From Thalassiosira profunda (lineage: Eukaryota; Bacillariophyta; Thalassiosirophyceae; Thalassiosirales; Thalassiosiraceae), in the NCBI GenBank assembly GCA_036939355.1, contig JALLAP010001618.1, positions 1 through 11,026 of the forward strand: a DNA stretch of 11,026 bases, written 5' to 3'. A program made the position numbers and the translations under genes. A model generated the notes under the pieces. That model searched no databases and was not told the origin of the DNA. It worked only from the letters and a program-made list of their open reading frames with translations. Shown piece after piece: positions 1-5,394 of this stretch. The number at the start of each line of letters is the position of its first letter. Positions within the stretch are counted from its first letter, which is position 1.

Positions 1-971
1 ACGTCTCCGACGTAGGCCAAGGGATGGCCCTTCTTCATCAGCTCTTCCATCTGCGACAACGGTCCAATCTCTCCGTCCACCTCCGGCTCGATGCCGTCCC
101 GGCTGTTCTTGAGCATGGCCAGAGCGTGCAGTGGAATGTCAGGACGAGACCAAGCGTCCTGGGCCGGCGAAAGATCGTCGGTGTTCGTCTCCCCCGTCAC
201 CTTGAAGACGGTGACAGTGATCTTGTCCGGCACGTCCGGCTTGGAGGTGTACCACTCGGCATCCGCCCAAGATTCGAGCACCGACTGAGCAGCGGCCTTC
301 GCCTCGGCCGAGCCGCTCTTGTGCACGTCAACCACGTCGTGGAATGAGTCGAAGACCAGCAGCGTGTGCTTCAGCTGCTGCGCGGCACAGTCACGCAAAT
401 CGGCCTCGGAGCTGGACAGGAGCTTGACGAGGGTGCCCACGTTGTAGCCGCCCTGCATCGTCCCCAACAGCTCCACCGCGCGGACCTTGGAAATGAGAGT
501 GGCGTCAACTTCGGCCAGCGCCACGGCGCTCAGGTACGAGGCCTTGACATACGCCGCTTCATCGACTCCGGGAGGCACGCGGGTCGACAGCAAATCAACG
601 AGCTTGTCGGCGTCGGCATCGCCACTAGACGCGGCCTTGATCTCCTCGATCAGCTCCGACGTCTGCGCGGCGTCCAACGGCTTCGGGGCGATGCCGCCCA
701 TCTTTCCGCCGGCCATGGCGGCGCGCTCGGCGACGTGGGCATCGTAGGCCTTCAAGAAGGCGGAATGAAGGGGGGCGGATGACGCATATCCGCGGGAGGC
801 CACCCCGGCGATGGCCCGGGAGTCGAACTTGAGGCCGTGGCCGATCCACTTCGTATCCATCGACGAGCCGCCGTCGACGAGGGGCGAGAGGGGCGCGGCG
901 GAGGGTCGGGCGGCGGACCGGCGGCCGAGGAGGGTGGCGCCGCGGCGGGCGGAGGCGAGGCGGCCCAGCAT
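1..971 (-). CDS. acnB: Aconitate hydratase B (bacterial type), mitochondrial precursor, 3' part outside window
   Basis: Aconitase isomerises citrate and isocitrate through cis-aconitate in the TCA cycle, using a [4Fe-4S] cluster. 323 full codons are visible, running off the left edge, against about 865 residues in full AcnB. Residues 1 to about 62 are rich in Arg, Ala and Ser with almost no acidic residues at first, and end in an SRGYASS stretch, like a mitochondrial presequence with an R-3 cleavage site. The mature part opens with FLKAYDAHVAERA and GIAPKPLDAAQTSEL, followed by RVPPGVDEAAYVKA and LLGTMQGGYNV. These belong to the N-terminal HEAT-like domain found only in AcnB. ESWADAEW, ITVTVFKVTGETNTDDLSP and WSRPDIPLHALAM mark the following swivel domain. 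The iron-sulfur cysteines lie beyond the window. The ATG at 971-969 has A at -3 (ACCATG) and begins the presequence directly. No intron is seen. Family assignment is very secure; mitochondrial location is inferred. Confidence 0.95.
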   Translation of the reverse strand, partial: MLGRLASARRGATLLGRRSAARPSAAPLSPLVDGGSSMDTKWIGHGLKFDSRAIAGVASRGYASSAPLHSAFLKAYDAHVAERAAMAGGKMGGIAPKPLDAAQTSELIEEIKAASSGDADADKLVDLLSTRVPPGVDEAAYVKASYLSAVALAEVDATLISKVRAVELLGTMQGGYNVGTLVKLLSSSEADLRDCAAQQLKHTLLVFDSFHDVVDVHKSGSAEAKAAAQSVLESWADAEWYTSKPDVPDKITVTVFKVTGETNTDDLSPAQDAWSRPDIPLHALAMLKNSRDGIEPEVDGEIGPLSQMEELMKKGHPLAYVGD

Positions 972-1277
972 GGTTGCTATCGGCGTGGTTTCCAACGGGG
1001 GAGTGCTTTGCAAAAAAATGAAGGCACATTGATCGCTTGCTTTCGCCCGCGTGCATTGATGGTGTCTTCGACGCTCGCTGCAAAAAGATCTTCATCGGAA
1101 GCAGAAGGCCAGACGAAGACGAGAGACACGTGTCTTTCTTCTCCTGTTCAGCGCTCTCCGCTCAAACTCTGTTCTGTAATACCATACTTCGGTGCTCAAA
1201 CTCAAGCGAGTGACGCAAGGTGAAGGCAGGCTGGGATGGTGCATGGCGACGAAGGAGTAGTTTACCTCTAGTCTTCT
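972..1277 (-). promoter_or_regulatory. Intergenic stretch: 3' flank of LON gene and promoter/leader of acnB
   Basis: These 306 bases separate the stop of the LON-domain gene from the acnB start, both on the minus strand, so they must hold the end of one transcript and the promoter of the next. The one clear element is a 12-base perfect palindrome with a CACGTG core, listed separately. A short A run lies near 1012-1018. I see no canonical AATAAA on the minus strand and no convincing small gene; open frames here are short and compositionally unremarkable. Confidence 0.5.
1124..1135. promoter_or_regulatory. 12-base palindrome with G-box/E-box core (AGACACGTGTCT)
   Basis: A perfect inverted repeat centred on CACGTG, about 150 bases upstream of the acnB start codon. 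CACGTG is the classic binding core of bHLH and some bZIP dimers in eukaryotes. The flanking three bases on each side are also symmetric, which suits a homodimer site. A 12-base palindrome occurs by chance a few times in a window this size, so the promoter position and the CACGTG core are what raise it above background. Function is inferred. Confidence 0.4.
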
Positions 1278-2531
1278 TTAATTGAACGAGTTTCTTTCGT
1301 CTGCAGCAAATTCTTCCCCCAAGAAGGCTCGTATCAAGCTCTCCTTGGCCTCCAAACGAGATCTCTCCCTTTTTACCAAGCCGGCGAGTTTCTTCACCCG
1401 GTCCTTGTGTTGTTCCATGCCCAGCATCTCCTGAAAGTCGAGCACCGGGTCCATTCCCATTTCCAAGAAGTCTCTCGCCGCGTTTTGCTCGATGCCGTCC
1501 AGCTGCCGTTGCACGTCGAGTGGCAGGTTCTTCCGTTTCACCGGTAGCTCCAACGGTCCTTTGGATTGCATTGCTACTGAAACAGATAGCTCGTTCACTA
1601 TCCCTTGCAATTGAGTTCGTTTCGATTGTCGGATGGTATTGCAGAGCATTTGCCACGTTTCGATCAGCTTCCAGAACTGCGCTTCGTTATCCACAATGTC
1701 AGCATCGAACGTGGGCAGTGTTTGCACGGCGTTCCGTGCAAACTTGGGCAGCTCGTTCTGGGACAAGCTCTGCGAATTGACGTAAATAGATCGGATCGTT
1801 TGGTAATCCTCGACCAAGCCACTGGCTTCCGTTGTTGTTGCATCTGTGTCTCCCTTGGATTCGTTCGGGGGGCTGCGGACCTTCACTTTTGCGATGAGAT
1901 AATCGCCCTCCCTATATTCGCGCCCCTCTATCGCGACGATATCGACAACGCCCACAGCCTTGCAATTCGCAACAACCCTGTTCATCGTAGGAAGGACATT
2001 CCCGGGCCACGTCCTGGCCCCACTGATGCTTCTGTCCTCCGTGTCGAGCAGCTGCATCACCGTACCCACGGAAGCTATTCTATTTGTATCTCGAGCCCGC
2101 AGGCTGGCACAAAAGAGAGCACCCTCCCATTCCCCATTGACGAGGTCCGTTGCCATCTTCACATTCTTTGGTTCAATATTCACGATGGTGTAGTTCTCCC
2201 CGGAATGCGGCATGTGCACAGCTCCCAACGGATAGAGCGGCATGCGCACAATCTCGGTGCCATCCTCAACATCGGTTCTAGAAGAGATTGCAGATGGATC
2301 GAACCAAGTAATTATTCCGTGCCGCTCGGGTTCATTCAGGACTCTATCCTCGGCTAGCCACTCGTAGGCGGTGTCCAAATCGGCCGAGTGCGAACGCTCG
2401 GCGCACAAAACGTTTCGGTGATGGGCCCTCCTCGCGGCAGCGATGAATGAGGGCGGGTGATGCCGCGCCGCGTTGCCGCCGGAGGCTGCAACGATGCTGA
2501 GCGTTGTGGCGCATGCGAGGCGATGCATCAT
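1278..2531 (-). CDS. LON substrate-binding-domain protein without protease domain, probably organelle-targeted
   Basis: Predicted 417 residues. Residues about 95-170 match the N-terminal LON (PUA-like) domain: MPLYPLGAVHMP for the first strand, then IVNIEPKNVKMATDL in place of the usual 'IFEPRYRQM', then GALFCASLRARDTNRIASVGTVMQLL. No AAA+ ATPase or Ser-Lys protease domain follows. The C-terminal half is helical, with a charged, coiled-coil-prone end (VKKLAGLVKRERSR) resembling the helical tail of Lon N-domains. Comparable LON-only proteins occur in plant and algal plastids and are of uncertain function. I chose the ATG pair at 2531. It begins a hydrophobic stretch (LACATTLSIVAASGG) and then a basic, Ser/Ala-rich segment with SFIAAARR, like a bipartite plastid leader. 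An upstream in-frame ATG pair at 2624 would add 31 residues encoded by CAA-rich, leader-like DNA. The gene is divergent from the methyltransferase gene. Domain call firm, location tentative. Confidence 0.83.
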   Translation of the reverse strand: MMHRLACATTLSIVAASGGNAARHHPPSFIAAARRAHHRNVLCAERSHSADLDTAYEWLAEDRVLNEPERHGIITWFDPSAISSRTDVEDGTEIVRMPLYPLGAVHMPHSGENYTIVNIEPKNVKMATDLVNGEWEGALFCASLRARDTNRIASVGTVMQLLDTEDRSISGARTWPGNVLPTMNRVVANCKAVGVVDIVAIEGREYREGDYLIAKVKVRSPPNESKGDTDATTTEASGLVEDYQTIRSIYVNSQSLSQNELPKFARNAVQTLPTFDADIVDNEAQFWKLIETWQMLCNTIRQSKRTQLQGIVNELSVSVAMQSKGPLELPVKRKNLPLDVQRQLDGIEQNAARDFLEMGMDPVLDFQEMLGMEQHKDRVKKLAGLVKRERSRLEAKESLIRAFLGEEFAADERNSFN

Positions 2532-2744
2532 CGCTGCCGTCGGCTCGGTGCGTGGGGCAGGGCTGAAGGCAGCACTTCCTTTGGCGATGGTGTTTGTTGT
2601 TTTTTGTTGTGGCGGCGGCATCATGCAACTCTTCTACACAACTTCGCAGAGAACCTCCGCCCTTCTTTGACAAGACGCTTCTCATCATGCACAGTGCTAC
2701 TGACTCCGGCGCGGCCCGCCACGCTACCACCTCGTCTCCTCGCC
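2532..2744. promoter_or_regulatory. Shared divergent promoter of the LON-domain and homocysteine methyltransferase genes
   Basis: The two start codons lie 213 bases apart, head to head, so both promoters must fit here or extend into the opposite gene. On the minus strand, 2612-2585 reads as an A/C-rich tract with repeated CAACA, typical of an unstructured 5' leader and not of coding sequence. No TATA box stands out. Open frames from both genes read through this interval, which is why longer alternative starts exist on each side; I regard those extensions as chance. Confidence 0.45.
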
Positions 2745-3740
2745 ATGGCGTCCCAGTCCCTCTCCGCAGCGCCGAGCGCGGCGATGAAGGAGCTCGTCAG
2801 TGGCGAGCGTCCGTTCCTGACCTGCGCGGGCTCTGAAACATTCCTAGTTTATCAGCAGGGTTTGGAGCTTCCCCAGTTCGCTGCCTTTGTCATCTATCAT
2901 CAACCGGACGAGCTCAAAAAGTACGAGGCGAACTATCTCCACCACATCTTCAAGATCGCGGCCGAAAGCGGCCACGGTCTGTTGGTCGATATCCAAACCT
3001 GGCGGGCGTCGCCAGCTTACCTCAAGTTGCTCGGGCGAGAAGGAGAACTCGAGGCGATCCACCGCACCGCCGTCGCTTGTACGCGCGGCGCGGTGGAAAG
3101 ATGGAGGCAGAAGCACGGTCACACCGAAGAGAGTTTTCCGGTGGTAATCGTCGCGGATGTCGGGCCGCGAGGAGATGGATACAAGATTGGAGACGATGAG
3201 GAGTTGACGGCGGACGAGTTTCACAAGTATCATTCGCACCAGTTGAACGCAATCTCCGCTGTGGGCGGCGTCGACTTGGTATGTGCATGGACCATAACGA
3301 GTGTGGAGGAGTCGATTGGTATTGCAAAAGCCTGTGATGACGTAGGAATTCCGGTGATCGTATCAGCAACGTTGGAAACGGACGGCAGATTGCCCGACGG
3401 CAGCGAACTGAAGTCTCTGGTGGAGAGGACCGACGCTGCACTGGAAGGACGCCGTGTCCCACTCTACTTCTTTGCGAATTGCGTGCATCCCAGTCACATT
3501 GGCCCGACTCTGGAGAAGGCAGCGGCCAATGACGAGACATGGCTGGATCGGTTCCGCGGTATCCGGGCCAACGCGTCCTGCAAATCTCACGAAGAGTTGG
3601 ACAACAGCACCGAGTTGGACCGTGGCGATGTCGAAGATTGGGCCATGAGGCTAAAGAAGTTGAAAGAGAAGTACGATTTGAGAGTGGTTGGAGGTTGCTG
3701 CGGCACCGATCACGAGCACATTGCGGCGGTTGCTCGCTAG
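2745..3740 (+). CDS. Homocysteine S-methyltransferase family protein
   Basis: Predicted 331 residues, usual for a single-domain member of the family, which transfers a methyl group to homocysteine (from S-methylmethionine, betaine or similar donors) to make methionine. The zinc-ligand cysteines are present: C246 in FANCVHPSHI and C318-C319 in VVGGCCGTDHEHI near the end. The N-terminus (LTCAGSETFLVYQQGLELP) and the PRGDGYKIG plus EFHKYHSHQ stretches resemble a bacterial subfamily with a TETxLIF...G(I/L)ELP start, not plant HMT or animal BHMT. The start chosen is the ATG at 2745 in an ideal GCCATGG context. Upstream in-frame codons to 2457 overlap the opposite gene and encode a Cys/Arg/His-rich sequence unlike the family. 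No targeting signal is evident, so the enzyme is probably cytosolic. The methyl donor cannot be told from sequence. Confidence 0.9.
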   Translation: MASQSLSAAPSAAMKELVSGERPFLTCAGSETFLVYQQGLELPQFAAFVIYHQPDELKKYEANYLHHIFKIAAESGHGLLVDIQTWRASPAYLKLLGREGELEAIHRTAVACTRGAVERWRQKHGHTEESFPVVIVADVGPRGDGYKIGDDEELTADEFHKYHSHQLNAISAVGGVDLVCAWTITSVEESIGIAKACDDVGIPVIVSATLETDGRLPDGSELKSLVERTDAALEGRRVPLYFFANCVHPSHIGPTLEKAAANDETWLDRFRGIRANASCKSHEELDNSTELDRGDVEDWAMRLKKLKEKYDLRVVGGCCGTDHEHIAAVAR

Positions 3741-3961
3741 CAACAACTTTCCGGTGTTTATTGTATTGAAATTGTATGAAGCTGTGTAGATAAGCTGTTG
3801 AATAGGTATTGAAACTGCACGTATTGAAAACAGAAAACAGGGTACTAAGCGGGCAGTTGCAGTTGATAAGCGGCTGTTGCGCCTCTCGGACCTTCTTCTC
3901 TTGATATGTGTGTGCAGTGGGTGTGAGGGTAAGGTGGGGTCAAGCAGGTCTATTGTAGCTT

Positions 3962-3973
3962 GGGTTAGGGTTA
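3962..3973 (+). repeat. Telomere-like word, two GGGTTA units
   Basis: GGGTTAGGGTTA occurs about 295 bases upstream of the FAM136A-like start codon. Two units are too few for an internal telomere array. The reverse complement, TAACCCTAACCC, contains the plant 'telo box' that is found in promoters of housekeeping genes, so a promoter role is possible but unproven. Confidence 0.3.
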
Positions 3974-4176
3974 TGGTTTGGCTCGAATTTTTTCCTGGCC
4001 ACACATTTTTTCCGCCTCAGCTCCCGCAACCCCAACGCCACCTCGCTCGGCGCCCCTCCCACTCCTCTGCCACCTCGACAGCATATCGACCTTGCCACCC
4101 GCCCGCCCCCTGCCTAGAGTGCCGACTGCACGGGCTTGAACAGGGATCTCTTGTTTGCGATCTATCCTCGTCGACA

Positions 4177-4202
4177 CGGTGGCCAACAACGGTGGCCAAC
4201 AA
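4177..4202 (+). repeat. 13-base exact tandem duplication (CGGTGGCCAACAA twice)
   Basis: Two adjacent, identical 13-base units end 65 bases before the ATG of the FAM136A-like gene, so they lie in its promoter or 5' leader. Each unit contains TGGCCA and a CAACAA end. It is most simply a slippage duplication. If it lies in the leader, it doubles an unstructured CAACAA element like those ahead of other genes in the window. Confidence 0.6.
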
Positions 4203-4267
4203 TTAGAGATACCACTTCCTCCCTCCAGAGTTGCTGCAATACGTGCTTACATTGAGCTGCAAAGAAG

Positions 4268-4717
4268 ATGGCCAGCCCCGACCTCCAATCCAAGGTCAAC
4301 CAATTGACGGCAACAATCCAAGGTGACGTCTCGTCGATGGTTGACGAGATTGAGCGGCTGAAGCTGAGGCCTGTTGCTCGGAAGATGCACTCGTGCATCG
4401 TCTCTTGCTATGACAAGGCGGGCAAGAACGGCCGAAAGGAGCAAATTGAGCAGTGCACCCAGCAGTGCCAGATGCCTTACCAAACGGCCGGGGCCGTCAC
4501 GCAACAGGAACTTGGCAACTTTCAGAACCGACTCCAACGGGCCATGATGCAGTGCCAGGACGATGCGCAGGGGATGATCACGCCCGATATGGGAGAGGAT
4601 AGCAGGAAAATGAAGCGGGTGGAAGACTCCATGCTGAAGTGCATAGAGGGGGTGGTCAGCAAGAGTAGGGACGGACTGAAGCCAATGAAGCAACGGATTG
4701 AGAGCCAGATGTCTTAA
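4268..4717 (+). CDS. FAM136A: FAM136A-like protein (DUF842), mitochondrial intermembrane space
   Basis: Predicted 149 residues, close to the roughly 138 of animal FAM136A. The family holds small helical CX3C proteins of the mitochondrial intermembrane space, with a poorly defined role in mitochondrial protein homeostasis. Two complete CX3C motifs are visible: C43-C47 (MHSCIVSCYD) and C63-C67 (EQCTQQCQMP). After FQNRLQRAMMQC and EDSMLKC come single cysteines, C96 and C125. Animal FAM136A, as I recall it, has full CX3C pairs at both places; here the first partner is A92 or S121. The flanking landmarks (a basic Arg-Lys-Met before the first motif, the FQNRLQR helix, the C-terminal MKQR helix) fit the family. 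The start ATG has A at -3 and G at +4. No presequence is seen, as expected for import driven by cysteine oxidation. No intron is seen. Confidence 0.9.
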   Translation: MASPDLQSKVNQLTATIQGDVSSMVDEIERLKLRPVARKMHSCIVSCYDKAGKNGRKEQIEQCTQQCQMPYQTAGAVTQQELGNFQNRLQRAMMQCQDDAQGMITPDMGEDSRKMKRVEDSMLKCIEGVVSKSRDGLKPMKQRIESQMS

Positions 4718-4793
4718 ATGTCTGGAAAATCAACGTGGGAAGAGAGTTACCTAGTGTGAAGAGGTGAAGAGAGATCTCAGATTTGCAAACGAG

Positions 4794-4799
4794 TTTATT
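4794..4799 (-). terminator. Possible poly(A) signal AATAAA for the small membrane-protein gene
   Basis: On the minus strand AATAAA lies about 150 bases beyond the stop codon of the small membrane-protein gene, inside the 231-base gap between two convergent gene ends (4718-4948). Canonical signals are rare elsewhere in this window, so this organism may not depend on the hexamer. A chance match is quite possible. Confidence 0.3.
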
Positions 4800-4948
4800 T
4801 ATGTCAGATTCTTTGCGAACATGCTTTGAGGGCTGACGCCACTCGTTGCATTGCTTTCCACTGAATCAAACTCACTTGATCCCGAACATCGATTCCCATT
4901 GTATTTAATGATTTCTTTTCTCTCGATAATTTTGTCCTGAGATCGATT

Positions 4949-5191
4949 CTAGCCATCGGAGGAGTCCCCTCCTTGCGGCGTCCATCTCGTGAGTTCGCTC
5001 GAGCCAACATCCGTGGAGCCCTTCTTCATAACTCCAAAAACTATTGCCCAGAAGAGAGCGACGAGGACGACGACGACGAGAAATATTATCGCGTCACGGC
5101 GTTTCTCAGATATATTCTCTCTGTCTGCGGGTTCTTTCTGGCTCCTCCCCTCCTCGCTCCGCTCCAGCTCCATTGACATGCTTGCCATCAT
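4949..5191 (-). CDS. Small single-pass membrane protein, unrecognised family
   Basis: Predicted 80 residues. Residues 1-33 are hydrophilic and charged, ending in SEKRRD. Residues 34-55 form one strong hydrophobic span (AIIFLVVVVLVALFW, continuing to VFGVM), followed by KK and a 23-residue Ser/Gly/Thr-rich tail. There is no signal peptide ahead of the span, so it may be a signal-anchor or tail-anchored protein of the ER, mitochondrion or another membrane. No homologous family is recognised. Support for a real gene is the clean membrane design, flanking basic residues, and an A/C-rich leader-like tract upstream (5270-5221 on the minus strand). Two adjacent ATGs (5191, 5188), with more at residues 5 and 7, leave the exact start open. 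It could instead be one exon of a longer gene, or a non-coding frame. Confidence 0.55.
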   Translation of the reverse strand: MMASMSMELERSEEGRSQKEPADRENISEKRRDAIIFLVVVVLVALFWAIVFGVMKKGSTDVGSSELTRWTPQGGDSSDG

Positions 5192-5394
5192 CGTGCTTTG
5201 ATCCTTTCGTTAAATTGAGGTGTTGTGTTTGCTGTTTGCTGCTGTTGTTTTGTGCGCTCTTTGTTGTTTGGAGGAGAGGGTGAGAGTGTCAGAAGTGGGG
5301 TTCTCATCGCGTATGTAAGGTATCGCGTAAAATACGTAAGCTTCGCCTCTCTGGTCTCTGTCGATCGAGCCGCGGCCTTCGGGGCAAACAGGGC
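5192..5394 (-). promoter_or_regulatory. Promoter and CA-rich leader of the small membrane-protein gene
   Basis: This 203-base gap lies between the stop of the YibB-like gene and the start of the small membrane-protein gene, both on the minus strand. Read on the minus strand, 5270-5221 is almost free of T and rich in CAACA and CAAACA words, like an unstructured 5' untranslated leader. Short ACGT-containing words (TACGTA near 5334) lie further upstream. No RNA gene or small coding frame is convincing. Confidence 0.4.

Larger units (their letters stand above)
3741..4267 (+). promoter_or_regulatory. Intergenic stretch: 3' flank of methyltransferase gene and promoter/leader of FAM136A-like gene
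   Basis: The first part (about 3741-3860) is A/T-rich with several TATTGAAA-type words, consistent with a 3' UTR, though no exact AATAAA is present. The middle holds a telomere-like double GGGTTA word. From about 4010 the plus strand turns C-rich with many CCACC, CCCGC and CCTC words, then a 13-base tandem duplication lies just ahead of the FAM136A-like gene. No open frame here looks like a real gene. Confidence 0.45.

Noticed and set aside
625..1095. 156-codon minus-strand frame overlapping the acnB start
   Set aside because: Out of frame with acnB and Arg/Pro-rich; the acnB frame shows unmistakable family sequence through the same bases.
1605..2357. 250-codon plus-strand frame opposite the LON gene
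   Set aside because: Antisense shadow: no domain, and the opposite strand has the conserved LON signature.
3962..3973. Internal telomere or chromosome end
   Set aside because: Only two GGGTTA units, with ordinary genes on both sides.
3651..4004. 117-codon minus-strand frame downstream of the methyltransferase gene
   Set aside because: It overlaps the conserved GGCCGT end of the methyltransferase on the other strand, and its translation is irregular with no domain or leader.
4804..5010. 68-codon minus-strand frame overlapping the end of the small membrane gene
   Set aside because: Basic, featureless translation in a different frame. A spliced link to the membrane gene was considered, but no convincing donor/acceptor pair preserving the frame was seen.
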